Source of the DNA: Cryphonectria parasitica EP155
Taxonomy: Eukaryota > Ascomycota > Sordariomycetes > Diaporthales > Cryphonectriaceae
Assembly (NCBI RefSeq): GCF_011745365.1
Contig: NW_024468909.1
Coordinates: forward strand, 434,001-498,000
Direction: 5' to 3'
DNA length: 64,000 nt
Part shown: piece by piece, positions 47,223 to 59,110 of the stretch
How positions within the stretch are numbered: the stretch's first letter is position 1
How the letters are laid out: each line of letters begins with the position of its first letter
Position numbers and translations under genes: made by a program
Notes under the pieces: model-generated
The model's database searches: none
The model's input: only the letters and a program-made list of their open reading frames with translations
What the model was told of the DNA's origin: nothing

Positions 47223-49780
47223 CTAAGGATCCTCCAAATCATCACAACTGGCCCTGTTCCTGCTCAAACTCTGTCGTATCTCGGCATCCTCCTGCTGCCT
47301 CTTCGCATTATCCCACCCAGGCAGCTTAACCGCATGATCCAGCGCCACCGGCAACCCTCTGTGCCTCCCTCGAATCATCATGACCACCATGATAAACTTA
47401 CTCCCCGTGTACCACCCACCACTAAAACTATACGACTCATTGGGCACGCCCAGCGATAACCCAATATTCGTGTAGCCAGACACAATCTCAAACATGAAAT
47501 TAAACACGCTGTACGTCTGCGGATCCAGGAGCGTATGCCGCGTCTCGATGATGATGATGAGAAACAGCGCCAGCGCGATGCACCAGATGTCATGCGACAG
47601 CTGGCTCCGAAGATGCTGCGTGACAAGGCTCACCTGGCCCTCCTCCGCCGCCGTGGCTGCCACCCCAGGTGGACCCCCTTGCTTGTCATTATCAAACGAG
47701 ATCACAGGGGCACGGCGCAGGTGTGGTGGCCGCGGTGTTGTGGCGGCCACGCCCACGCCCTGGAAGTTGTTCATCCTGCGCTGGATCTGCTTGCCCACAA
47801 ACGCCGTCCCGCGGCGGCCCACGGCGGCCAGCTTCTTGATGGACCGGGTGGAGATCTGAGTGGTGGCCTGCGAGACTGCCGAGGTCGAGGCAACGCCGGA
47901 AAGGGGGATGGGCAGGAGCTGGTCGTGTGGGGAGAGAAGCTGGTCCAGAGAGCTGGTTTCGGATTTGTCGGATTCCTCGTCTGATTTGCTGACGTAGATT
48001 CCCAGAGAGCGCTCTTCGTATACCTATTCGTGATGATGTTTAGAGACAATAGATTTTTAGGTGTCAGAGTAGAGAGGGCCAGAAAGCTTACATTGGAGTT
48101 GCGCATTACGATGATCTCTGGGTAGGCAGAGACATACATCAGGATGACCCAGAGGACGAGCACGTCGAAATACAGGCTTGAGGCTGAGATGACGGTGAAA
48201 CCTCCAGACGGGAGTGCTGCAAGGAGAAAACAAAAGACGTTAGCCTTTGCCATTTGTATGAAAACATGCAGATGAGAACTGAAAAGATTCTTTTCCCTTT
48301 CAAGGAAGTACTTACTCAAACTCTGAAACAAGGCCAGGCCTATCCTTCTCCCCACTGGGTACACTTCCAGAACAGAGTTGCCAATGCTGAGGATCAGTAT
48401 GCTGACCCAGTTGACCACGCCCAAGGAAGTGCAGATGGCCACAAATGTCCAATTCGCTTTTGCTGGGAACATCAACATGAAGAGACGGCGAGGGTATTTC
48501 AGAATAAAGTCAAATGCCTCCTTCCAGGTAGCGTGTTCGTCAGCCTCGGTCGCCAGCCTGAGCATGCAGCTGCAAAAGAAGACAGTCGCCCTTATGAATG
48601 CCGGGAAAGCATAGTTGCCCGCCAGAGCCAGGATGGTAACAATCGTCAACACAAACGCATCGTTCTCATACGCTGCAATCCCGTCGTCCAGCAGAGTCAT
48701 GCCGGCATTGTTGAACGACGAGATGCACAGGAAAACGCCTGTCCACCACGGGCTCTGCGCATTGGCGGTCGCAAGCTTGGGTTCTCGCGAGGCCATCCAG
48801 GCCCCCAGCGCGATGGCGCCAAAGAGCTGGAAGAGGACAAAGTAAACCGCAACGATGACAAAGAGGATCCGCAGCGCGCGGTACTCGACGCCGCCCAAGT
48901 ACTCGCGCTCCTCGTCCGTCAGGTCAAAGAACTGCCCGTTCCTCCCGATCGACTTCTTGTTGGTGCGGATGAAGGTCCTGAAGTCGAACCCGTCCGAGCT
49001 CGTAGGGCGGGCATCGCTGCGGGTGCGAGGCCGTCTCCTCGTGGTGGTGTTGTTGGAGGCGTGCGAGTATGCGCTGACGGGACGGCCGGAAGCGTGCGGC
49101 TCTTCGACGGTGAGACTCTCGCCTTCTCGGATCGGGTTCAGGGGGCTGGGTCCTCCTTCTGGAACTGGGGGAGTCGGTAGTTTCTCCCTCGATGTGCCGA
49201 GTTGTAAAGCATCTTCCTCGGCGCGTTGCGTGTGCATGATGGTGTTTGCACGAGGCGGGCCCCTCGAGTTGTTGTTGCTGTGTCCCTTGGCCCGCCGAAA
49301 TGTAGACATGACAGGGGCGCCAAACATGACTCCGGTCATGCCGACGATTGTCCCAGTTGTCTCGGGCCTCCTGTTCCGTTCCGCCTCCACGATATCCTCA
49401 AATCGCTGCTCAAAGATGTGCGCCCGGAACCAGATTGTGAAAAGCGATATGAGCACAGGACTGCCCAGGATCATCATGATGGCGAGGATGGCCTGCTGGC
49501 CCGACGTGAGCTGGCTGAGGTTGACCGTGTTGAGACCCGAGCCTGTGAATGCAGACTCAACGAGAAACAGGCTGTCCATGAAACTGACGCTCCTGCTGGG
49601 GTGTGATGCGCCCCAGAATATGACGGCAAAGACCAGGCCGGCGAGGATGAAGTAGGCGTGGTGCATCGTGATGAAATTCACCGGTGGCAGGTAGGGCCGT
49701 ATGACGGACCAGATATCCGCCATCTTGCTGACCAGCCTTTGGCGCTGGGCCCCGAGGCTGGGCCTCAGTTGCTGTGGCAT
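47223..49780 (-). CDS. trk1: TRK-family potassium transporter, three exons
   Basis: Plasma-membrane K+ (or K+/Na+) uptake transporter of the fungal TRK/HKT superfamily. Exons 49780-48316, 48216-48092 and 48023-47223 total 2391 nt (796 aa). Membrane-pore repeats are recognisable: the first P-loop VESAFTGSGLNTVNLSQL, a long hydrophilic cytoplasmic loop rich in Ser/Arg, the second P-loop CISSFNNAGMTLLDDG, the third region after LPSGGFTVISASSLYFD, and the last P-loop VSGYTNIGLSLGVPNESYSF. The conserved Gly of each filter is present. The long loop between the first two repeats is typical of fungal TRK. A frame open to 49852 would add 24 residues. Intron 1 (48217-48315) is 99 nt and stop-free, so both spliced and retained forms keep frame. 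Confidence 0.91.
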
Positions 49781-51263
49781 TGTCACTGGTGGTGCTGGCT
49801 CTGGAGCAACATCACTGGGCCGTAGAATCGTGACGACGAAGCCAAGTGTCAATTATATCACGGTGTGAGGAAGGCTGTACAAGAAGATTGAAGGGCAAGC
49901 AGGTGCTGTGTACATACACACTCTTCTTAATGAGAAATGAAGAGCGCCTCCCAGATTGCACACAGATCGTGGATGGATTTTGGGACCACTGTGGAGAGAG
50001 CTCGCACAACCAACAGCAGTGGACTTGACTTCGTACTTCATCTTGTTGGCCTCAAACGCTGACAGGGACCCCCAAAAAGACAGGCAATGCATTGGGAGAG
50101 CAGACAGCCAAGGCCCAAGAGACAGGGCAGCGGGTCTCACCCGGTCCACTCGTTAACAATTGACACCTCACACTCCCCCCTTGGGGCCAGGGTAAACAAA
50201 AAGATGGGGCCATGTCGCACCGCGTATTTCAGCTCCCTGGTTCAGTTAGGAGATCGAATTTTGGGACTCGCATAATCATCGGCAATACCGAGTGTAATCA
50301 TGTGAGACATTACTACCACAACTGCTCAGAACTTACATGAATCAAATCTCAATTGGTGATGGATAATGTTTGCTAGATACTGCTCAGCACAGCGTGCGCA
50401 AGATCTGTTGTTGGGTGGGTATATAGAGGCGGTACACAAGCTCCAGCGCAAAGACGGATCATTTTTGATAGCAGCAGCACTGTTCACCCCCTTCCCCGAT
50501 CCTACCCCCGGGGGCCCACTGTTATGTGCTAGATAGCAGTGGTCGCAATTTAGTATGTCTATTCTTGTCAAAGATGAGAAGACAAGCCTCCCAAAATCGA
50601 AGAGGAAAAGGGTATAACCACCCAGACTTAGTGATGATCAATTTATCAATATTCAGGTATATATGAGCTATCAAACCCTTGTATCAAGCACTTTACAGCC
50701 ATCAACTCTAATCAATGCTTCCCTTCTGTGCGAGTTTGACTGTCAGACAGCTATATAATCAGCCTTGCTGTCTCACGCCCCTCTAATGAGAACCACTGGC
50801 TACGCCACATGACTATTGAATGCTCGGATCTTCTCACAGACGATCAAAGTGAAAGAGTGCCATCACTCTTAAAATATTTGAAAGTTTGAGCCTATGTTAA
50901 GTCATCACTAATATCTGGGCCTGAACTGCACTTCGTGTCAATCACTACTCTTATAGATTGATAGCTCGTTCTTAATATCTAGGACTTACACTTCGACAAG
51001 TAGGTTTTGATGTTGAGCTGTTCTGATGTACTCAATATCTTTTACTTTACAGTGTGCTTCAATCCCCAATGAATGGAGAGTGGTCATTTCTTTACACAAC
51101 AGTTAAAGTGATATATATTGGTTGTCCTAGCCTCCAATCACGCAGCGTAGAAAACCAAATCGTGTTTGGCGTACTGGCACAGCAGACTTTGCGTGAACAC
51201 GTCTCAATCTCGTGGAAGGAAATCTGAAATTTGCCTCATAAATTTGGGCCTTTTCTTCTGACA
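49781..51263. other. Intergenic, 1.5 kb, distal half AT-rich
   Basis: TRK promoter plus AT-rich sequence from about 50560 to 51200 with stops in all frames. No gene, repeat boundary or RNA recognised. Confidence 0.5.
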
Positions 51264-52937
51264 TTATTCGATGTCCAAGACTTGGATTTTAGCCTTCTGA
51301 AATATTCTGTCGCTCCTGTTAATCCGTATGAAGCCCAAGCGCCTGTAGCGGCCAGTCTTCGAGCTCCGGTACAAAGCAAGCGCACCATACCGCTGCCAAT
51401 CAGATTTACAGGTTTGTATACACGTGATTTTGATTCGATCTCCATCCTGGAGTTCCTCCAGAGTTTGGGCCTCCTCCCCACGAGCCCGGAGTCCTTCCAA
51501 TCCTTCATAACCACCTTTGTAATCCGGGTTCACGAAGAAAATCGTGCTTTGGTTGTCGTGGTCAGATTCTACTGGTATGATTCGTACCCGCCACTCAGGG
51601 TAATTGTTGGTATAAAAGACTTCCCCCCAGCCGTCGATAACGGGACCTTCAACCGTGATGTAGCCACCATGTACACGGCCGAAACGTCCCGCGCCTCTGA
51701 ACCTGAGACAGTCCTTGACGAGCTTTATTGTCGAAATCGGAGAAGATACCACACTGGGATAATCATAATTTATTTTTTTAGGAAAGGATGCCCACGACCA
51801 GGAAGGAGCTATGTACTTCGCTTCCTCACGATCTCGACTGATTGTTCTCTCGAAAGGTTCGGGTTCCCATAGCAAATCGACATGTAGGTGTGATTTCCGC
51901 AACCCGCATAGATACTCAGTATCTGAATCGTCGTTGCATTTTTGTCGCGAGAAGACTTGCTGTGCTATAGCGGCAATCGCTGGTAATTTATCCAGAGGTT
52001 TAGTCAGTTGCAGACCACTGTAGCTTTGGACAATGTCTTGCCACGTCTGGGTAAGATGCTCCGAGCTACCGTTCAAGAGTGCTCCATACTGTTCCTTTAG
52101 ATTGGGGTCCTCTCGAGAAAGGGGAGATTCGAAAGATTTCCCTTCCGACGTGCAACAGGAGAAGCAGTCAAAGATCAGTTGGGTTTTGGTGAAAAAGAGA
52201 ACGCGCGGTGCGACAAGCCGCTCCTGATAGGCCCAGCCTCGTCTCAAAAGACTCCATCCTCGAGAGAACCATCCGCGATGTGCATGAAGAAATTCCCAGT
52301 CCTCGTCAACGAGCCGGAAAGCGAAAACGGACGACCTGCAGCCCCGAAACATGATGTCGAAGAGATGTTGCTTTCGTAAGGCCTCCTTAGAAAAGAGCCC
52401 TTCGCCGCAATTTCTAGCAAGCAGTGCCCCGAGTGTGATGTAAGCATTAGAGTAGTAGTTAAACATGCGGGTGCATTCCTGGTTCCAATCGGCCTGACCA
52501 TCCCCTTCTTGTATTATACACATCGAATCGATCCATATGTATTCCAGTCCAAGGTTGCGAGTGAATATTATTGCTTCTTTGAAAGTCTGGGGAACCTGCT
52601 CCCAGTCGATCTTGGTGAACTGCTTGTCGTGGTTGCCGGCTGTGGTTAGGCATGGAGGTTTGACATCACCCCAGCAGTAACTGAGGGCCGAGTATCGAGT
52701 TTCAGGCGGCAATTCTTTGCCGTATCGCAGCCTGACACCGAAATGCTCAGGATCTTCTTGAATGAGGATAAGGCGGGTTGGAAGATCCTTGTTTTCCGAT
52801 TGAAATTGTTGACAGTTATGCTTATCGATGCATTCTTCAATGTGATGTTTGGCAAGAAGCGCTGCGAGACAGGACCGATCCAAAGTTACGAATAATTCCG
52901 ATGGGCAAGAGTCGACGGAGTAGAAGAATGGGTACAC
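51264..52937 (-). CDS. HET-domain (heterokaryon incompatibility) protein, single exon
   Basis: Intronless 557-aa protein of the HET-6/TOL-like class. The HET domain carries TRYSALSYCWGDVKPPC, LEYIWIDSMCIIQEGDGQ and RGWAYQERLVAPRVLFF in the expected order, after an N-terminal segment of about 85 residues. The C-terminal region includes YIAPSWSWASFPKKI and ends with KAKIQVLDIE. No transmembrane, ankyrin or NACHT domain is fused. It is structurally different from the other HET gene in this window (no intron, no Cys-rich N-terminus), so they are not a recent tandem pair. HET proteins act in vegetative incompatibility and cell death; a specific role is inferred. Base composition is a little AT-richer than in the flanking metabolic genes. 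Confidence 0.92.
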   Translation of the reverse strand: MYPFFYSVDSCPSELFVTLDRSCLAALLAKHHIEECIDKHNCQQFQSENKDLPTRLILIQEDPEHFGVRLRYGKELPPETRYSALSYCWGDVKPPCLTTAGNHDKQFTKIDWEQVPQTFKEAIIFTRNLGLEYIWIDSMCIIQEGDGQADWNQECTRMFNYYSNAYITLGALLARNCGEGLFSKEALRKQHLFDIMFRGCRSSVFAFRLVDEDWEFLHAHRGWFSRGWSLLRRGWAYQERLVAPRVLFFTKTQLIFDCFSCCTSEGKSFESPLSREDPNLKEQYGALLNGSSEHLTQTWQDIVQSYSGLQLTKPLDKLPAIAAIAQQVFSRQKCNDDSDTEYLCGLRKSHLHVDLLWEPEPFERTISRDREEAKYIAPSWSWASFPKKINYDYPSVVSSPISTIKLVKDCLRFRGAGRFGRVHGGYITVEGPVIDGWGEVFYTNNYPEWRVRIIPVESDHDNQSTIFFVNPDYKGGYEGLEGLRARGEEAQTLEELQDGDRIKITCIQTCKSDWQRYGALALYRSSKTGRYRRLGFIRINRSDRIFQKAKIQVLDIE

Positions 52938-54356
52938 TGTTTCAATTGAAGGGACTTATTGATAGAGCGTGAGAGGTGTCAAATGATTTGAGCTCTTTGT
53001 ATCGAAGTGTTCATCCTTTTCCTGTTTCCTTGGTCGCAAGAGGCTTCTGCATGCTTGTCCGAGATTGGTGTCTGGGTTCCTGGACGGGGAGGAGGAGAGG
53101 GAGGGGGGATATTTTGCCTCCTCAGTGGCTTGCATCAGATGCAACGTGGGAGTCCCTTAGTGGTAAGTAAGAAATAAAAAATATAAAAAAAAGATCCGGG
53201 GGGAGGGGAGGGGGGGGCACCATTTGTCATCACTGCAGAAGAAGAAAAAGGCTTTGTTGACACCAGCTGCCTGTCCCCTTTCAGGCAGCATTGGAGTGGC
53301 TTCACCAAGCCCGAATGGGTTAAGGCACAACAATCAAGTTACATTATCATTTGCATGCATATGCATAGCCACAGCAAGTGACAAAAGTATTGCAGTCCTG
53401 GGTCGTTTGGTCAGACTCGGCAGCTGAGAAAGAATTCATCTTCTGGCCGGTCTGCTAGCTTTCGAACTTGAAGTCTTTCCTACTTTTTCTGCATGAACTC
53501 ATCTTTACTGCCATTTTCATATGTCACTCACTCTTTTCTCTGTCTCTTTTCTACGATCCATCAGCCCATTTAGTACCTTGGCACACATGTCATTACATCG
53601 ACTACTTGAAGAATTAGCTAACAGACTTATGACAGTACTTGGAAAAGGCACTTTTGTCAAAGTATGATATCCCCATGCTCTTGGATGGTTATGTGGACTC
53701 TGTATCAATCACAGCCTTGTAAGTTGATAATGTCTAATTACCAATAGAACATCGTGCTACAGGCAAGGATACTCGAGTACACATTTGACAGCGTTATTGC
53801 AACAATAGACATGCTAGGCTTTCTTTCCGTTCTGCAGCATACGTTAGTCCCGCGAGATCTACTGAAAGTGATCATTCTTTTTCACAACAGCAGCAACACT
53901 ACTAATTACATGTCGTGGTAGCACCTCAATATATAGACCAATTTATTTGTTGTGATATCAGCACAGCAACCCGGCTTAAGCATGCCTCAATCTCATCCAC
54001 CATCACATCTTGCCGACACCAACTAAAGCAACCCAATTCTGAGCATGTCTTAGTGGCCTCCAGAGATAACACCTCGGCTGCGACCGGCCAACTACAGTGC
54101 ACAAAAATGCTTTTAGTCAACTTCCCCACAGTCAAAGGCTCCACGTCGATCTGGCGGAGGTACGCTTGGAATAAACTAAGCAGCGGGCAATGTATGACGA
54201 GTGGCGAGTCTCTCTCACTCTCCTCTCCTTTCTTATCGCTCCTATAATTATTCCCACAGTCATTCATGCCCTATTCCTGAGACCTCTACTCTCTCATCAG
54301 ATAGGTTCCAATCAACACTATCATCCGTCTGGTTCATCCTCACCTCATCTATCAGA
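52938..54356. other. Intergenic, 1.4 kb
   Basis: No gene supported. A G-rich run lies at about 53197-53218. The 150 bp before the aldolase start are C/T-rich leader. Confidence 0.5.
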
Positions 54357-55395
54357 ATGGCACCCCACGCAGACACTGCCACCGAGGAGCAAGATGAAGA
54401 AAGCCATACCTCGATAATAGCACCGCTGGAGCCTGGCCTCTCTGACCAAGCTGCCAAGCAGAAACGAACCCAATTTCCTTCGTGAGTAGGACTTGATGGA
54501 TGACAATGGCCGGCACAGCGGCTGATTTGATGGACTTGTTTTCTAATCGCCACATCGACGCAGAATTCCCAAATTCGAGGATCCTTACGAGGAACGAGCT
54601 TACTGGAAGGGTCGCCTGGCCGCGGCGTTCCGCATCTTTGCCAAATATGGCTTTGACGAAGGCATTGCCGGTTCGTACGCCATTTAGACATGTGCATAAA
54701 GGACTCGCTGATCTTGTTAAACTGAAAAAAATGGAACAGGCCACATCACCTACCGTGATCCTGTCGAGCCCGACACGTTCTGGGTCAACCCATTCGGCAC
54801 AGCCTTTGGCCTCATGAAAGCCTCGGATCTCATCCGCGTCAGCGAAGAGGGCAAAGTGATCGAGGGCGGAGAAAACCGCCTCCTCAACTCGGCAGCCTTC
54901 ATGATCCATTCCGCGATCCACCAGGCCCGCCCCGACGTGAACGCCGCCTGCCACAGCCACACCATCTACGGCCGGGCCTTCTGCTCCCTGGGGCGCAAGC
55001 TCGAGATCATCACGCAGGACGCCTGCGCGTTCCACGACGACCACACCGTGTACGAGTCGTTCAACGGCATAGTCCTCGCGGCGGAGGAAGGGCGCAACAT
55101 TGCGCGCTGCATTGGCGACAAGAAGGCTGCGCTACTGCAGAACCATGGCCTGCTGACTGTCGGCAGAAATGTGGACGAGGCCGTGTTCTGGTTCGTGAGC
55201 ATGGACAAGTGTTGCCAGACGCAGCTGCTCGCTGAGGCGGCGGCGGGTCCGAGGGGCGAGAAGCCGATTGTCATCTCGGATGAGGATGCCAGGTACACGT
55301 ACAAGACGATTGGGACTCATTTTGCTGGGTTTTTCAGCGCCAAGCCGCTTTTCGATGTGATTCATAAAGAAACAGGAGGAGATTACCTCGGGTGA
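54357..55395 (+). CDS. Class II aldolase/adducin-domain protein, three exons
   Basis: Zinc-dependent aldolase-fold protein of 295 aa. Exons 54357-54481, 54564-54670 and 54740-55395 total 888 nt. The domain opens YEERAYWKGRLAAAFRIFAK and GIAGHITYRDP, then shows the metal ligands: His-x-His in ACHSHTIYGRAF and a third His in LLQNHGLLTVG. ENRLLNSAAFMIHSAIHQ lies between. Bacterial relatives cleave fuculose- or ribulose-phosphates, and adducin-like eukaryotic members have lost catalysis; the retained His triad suggests a functional metal site here. The N-terminal 42 residues are acidic and poorly conserved. The second donor (GTTCGT) is non-consensus, so that junction is slightly less sure than the others, but the frame is only coherent this way. 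Confidence 0.9.
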
Positions 55396-55532
55396 TTGTT
55401 TTTACAGGACTCTGTTGACTTCGAAATCATGATCCTGTTACGAGTATCCATCCATCATTCATCATTATATCTTACACGGCTCCAAATCATTCATTCTTGC
55501 ACCCAAACATCATTCGCACCAAGGAAACACAC

Positions 55533-55917
55533 TCAAAACCCTCCACCACCCCCGCCTCCATCGGCCCCTCCCGAGTGACTCCCGCCTCCCACATCATGAC
55601 CTCCCCCAAAATGAAATCCGTCGTGATGGCTCATGCCGTGATGACCGTGCGAATGAGACTGTCCGCCATATGCATACTGGTTTTGTTGATAGGAGCTGGT
55701 ACCTGCAGCGGCTGTGATGACGGCTGCATCACTTGAGTCGTGCGGACGAGATGACTTTTGCATTCCGTACTTGTGTCTGTCGCCGTATTTGCGCGCCGGC
55801 CGCGCCGCCAACTTGTTGTCCTCCACGTAATGAGACTATGATTATCGCCATTAGAAATGCAAACCAGAACCAAAACGCAAAAGAGAAAAGAAACTTACTT
55901 ACTTTGCCAAAACACAT
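55533..55917 (-). CDS. Small Gly/His-rich hypothetical protein, two exons
   Basis: Proposed 105-aa protein from a 15-nt first exon (55917-55903, MCFGK) and exon 55835-55533, with consensus splice sites (GTAAGT and TAG) and compatible phase. The first half is basic and polar (SHYVEDNKLAARPARKYGDR). The second half is Ala/Tyr/Gln-rich then His- and Gly-rich (SHSHGHHGMSHHDG and a final Gly run). No signal peptide. The MCFGK start resembles short fungal proteins that begin MCFG. The His-rich tail suggests metal binding, but this is only compositional. It lies 137 bp from the convergent class II aldolase stop. The existence of this gene is likely but not certain. Confidence 0.6.
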
Positions 55918-57255
55918 CTTGGATCCAGACACCCGAAGAGAAAATAATTATCTTCTTGCAAGGATCCACGGTCAATCTTATGCTTTTTCAGGACGGCCCG
56001 GCATGCTTTCTTATCATCAATCTCATCCCAGCTCATCGACCACGCCACGTGATCCTGACTGCCATGATGTGGAACTGCGCCCCCTGAAAAGGCACCCTAG
56101 ACATAAGCAAGCTGATACGCGCCAAGTGGGATGAACGCGGTCAGATTCCGCATCTCATTGGCTTCCTTGCTTCCTTTGCTCAAGACGTCAGCCTAGGCTC
56201 GTGGCTGGAAATGATGGTGGTCAGCTCGTAGCAGAGTCCAGCACAGCCACCGTGCGTGCCCTTCCGCAGTAATGAATACGCGTCATTAGACTTTCATATG
56301 GACACAGCCCCGAGGAGGCACGTGGAAGTCATCAGGAGGGCTCCAGAATGCACTCATAACCCACGACGTCAGAATTCTTGAATGCCTCATGCTGCCGTGG
56401 CAGGACCAATGGTTGGTGGTGGTTGCAGATTTCGTGATGTTTGGCGACGAGGTAGTTCAGGTGCCATGAGATCAATTACCAGCACTGGCATCGAAGATTA
56501 TCATTTCCAAAGATAAAGTGCTATAACCTGTGAAACGGTCTATATTAGAAAAAGATGTGAGCAATCAAAGTTCACGTAGTTTTGTGCTGATGAAAATAAG
56601 GACTATTGAATGGCTCCAAGTCTAATACCGTCGTCGAATATCGAAAGGTTTAATATGATTCTCTTCCGTAAATTTTAATACCGCAATTTGAGGCAAGCCA
56701 CTTGACAGACATGGAACAATGTTCAAAAGAATTTCAATCTGTGTCTATGATTATGCTTCAAAATTATATGAGTCGCCTGGTCCTTGCACGTACGCCTCTC
56801 ACGGCGTTGCAGCCCAAGCCATCAGCAGAAGTGATTATTCGACGGCCCTGGGGACCTTCTGTAGCTAAATAGGAGAACATCTCATCTGCTCGGTGCCTCT
56901 TCTGCCGTTGGCTGAAGACCGCAGTAACTATTCAACCCGATAGAACCTGCACTAATGCATGTCACGGCAAAACTTTGGTAGTATTTTCCCCGCGTCTTAT
57001 GAACAAGGCGTCGTTTTCGCTTTCGCAAAGATCCCAGTTATATGCCGGCATATAAGAGACAGATCAATGTGAATTGAATCGGTTGTCTGAAGACACTTTC
57101 TCATGTGGCGTATTCAGATCATATGTAAACATGCACCGGTCTTGCTGAGCAATCGTGTCTTTGGGTTTCAAGGTAATACATACCGGCCTATCACTTGCAT
57201 TAGTTGAAGCCGGCCCAGTGAGGCTTCTTGAAGCTTTCTCAGATATTTTGCCGCC
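55918..57255. other. Intergenic, 1.3 kb, including the tannase promoter
   Basis: No gene supported. AT-rich in the middle (56460-56760). The last 220 bp hold the tannase promoter with a perfect 18-bp palindrome described separately. Confidence 0.5.
57038..57055. promoter_or_regulatory. Perfect 18-bp palindrome in the tannase promoter
   Basis: TTATATGCCGGCATATAA equals its own reverse complement. It sits 200 bp upstream of the tannase ATG and includes a CATATAA element that could serve as TATA box. The CCGGC core is compatible with a dimeric zinc-cluster factor site. Palindromy is seen directly; the function is inferred. Confidence 0.55.
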
Positions 57256-59110
57256 ATGGCTCTGAGATCTGCCGCCCTCCTCCTCTGTTCCCTCCACTTT
57301 GCCCTCGGGACTCCACCAGTTTCCCAGGTAGCCTCCAGGCAGACTCCGAGCTTCCAAGACCAGTGCTTACAGTTCGATCCCGACACCGCTGGCATCGCAA
57401 ATGCCACTGTCACAAACCACGCCTTCATCGGAGCAGGCACAAGCATCACCCTGACCGGCAACGATGCTTCTTGTGCCCAGACCAGCCAGACCGTGCCCGT
57501 CGACTTGTGTCGAGTTTCCCTGCAGATATCAACCAGCAACCGGTCTGGCGTTGTTGCTGAGGTCTGGCTGCCGGAAGATTGGAACGGTCGTCTGGTCACT
57601 ACTGGCAATGGAGGTCTTGGTGGCTGTGAGCAGTCTCTCCAAAACTGATTTCTTTCATATGGTATTCAGCAAGCTCTCACTGACACTGTGTATCCCTAAG
57701 GCATTGACTATGCAAGCATTGCATACACAAGCCAGAACGGCTTTGCCAGTGTGGGAACGAATAATGGACATAATGGGACCTCGGGCATCCAATTCCTGAA
57801 CAATGCAGATGTAGTTACTGACTTTGCATGGCGAGCGTAAGACCCCAGGTTCTCTATGACTCCGATGGATTTCTCAACGCCCAGGGCTGACAAGTTATTC
57901 AATTAGTGTGCACGTAGGTGTAGAGACAGGCAAGGCAATGCTCTCACCCTTCTACGGCCAAGAGGCCAACAGATCCTACTACCTAGGCTGCTCCCTGGGG
58001 GGCCGCCAGGCCATCAAAGCTGCAGACATGTTCCCCGACGACTTTGACGGCATCTCAGCAGGCTGCCCGGCGGTAGATTTCAACAACTTGTACTCATGGC
58101 GAGCCAGCTTCTACCCGACAACCGGCGCCAACGGGTCAGCAAATTTCATCCCGACAAACGTGTGGGAGACGACCATCCACGACGAGGTGCTCCGGCAGTG
58201 CGACACTATCGACGGGGTGGCGGATGGCATCATCGAGGACTCGAGCCTGTGCCGTTTCGACCCGGACGCCCTTCTTTGTGGAACAGTTGTAAACAGCTCG
58301 GCGTGCCTCACTTCTGCGCAGGTCGACATTGTACGCACCATCTTCAGTCCTTATGACTGGCAGAACGGCACACTGTTGTACCCTGCCATGAATCCCGGCA
58401 GCGAGATCCTGGCTGCTGCTGGACTGTACGATGGCCAGCCCTGGGCCTTGTCGGAAGGGTGGTTTCGATATGCCGTCTACAACAATCCAAGCTGGGATCC
58501 TGCGAATTATTCCTTGGCAGATGCTGAGGTGGCAGACGAGGTGAACCCAGGCAACATTCGCACGTGGCCAGACACGCTGTCCGATTTCCAGAGCAGAGGA
58601 GGCAAGCTCATCATGTACCACGGCGGCCAGGACAACCAGATCAGCAGCTTCAACAGCCCCCGGTACTACGAGTATCTGAGGGCAGGGATGAACTATTCCA
58701 CCGACCAGATGGACGAATTCATCCGCTTCTTCCGCATCTCCGGCATGTTCCACTGCGAGACGGGTCCTGGGGCCTGGGTGATTGGTCAGCTCGGCGGGGC
58801 CGCAGCCCAGGGGCCCTTTGATAGAGAGCACAACGTCCTGGCCGCGCTGGTGGCATGGGTCGAGCAGGGTGCGGCGCCTGACACCCTCACGGGGACCAAG
58901 TATGTGAATGACACGGCCAGCGCGGGCGTGGACTTTGAGAGGGCGCACTGCAGGTGGCCTCTGAGGAACACGTACCTTGGGGGTGGGAGAGATCCCAAGA
59001 AGGCATTTAGCTGGCGGTGCCAGAGGATCTCGGAGGCTGATGAGCAGCTTGGTGCTTCTGGAAGGGAATCAGCTCGGGACGGAAACAGTACCGCGTGTGA
59101 GGCGACGTGA
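57256..59110 (+). CDS. Secreted tannase / feruloyl esterase family protein, three exons
   Basis: Exons 57256-57625, 57701-57836 and 57907-59110 sum to 1710 nt (569 aa). A signal peptide (MALRSAALLLCSLHFALG) marks secretion. The alpha/beta-hydrolase family cuts gallate or hydroxycinnamate esters of plant phenolics. The nucleophile elbow is YYLGCSLGGRQAIKAADM with the Cys-Ser pair. The acid Asp is in MYHGGQDNQIS and the His in SGMFHCETGPGA, so the CS-D-HC arrangement of this family, with a disulfide next to the triad, is complete. Two-domain length fits fungal FaeB/tannase proteins, including the lid region with CDTIDGVADGIIEDSSLCRF, which matches the calcium-site loop. Several N-glycosylation sequons are present. 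Substrate (tannin versus feruloyl ester) is undecided. Confidence 0.93.

Noticed and set aside
48254..49655. 308- and 266-codon frames opposite the TRK gene
   Set aside because: Antisense shadows of a conserved transporter.
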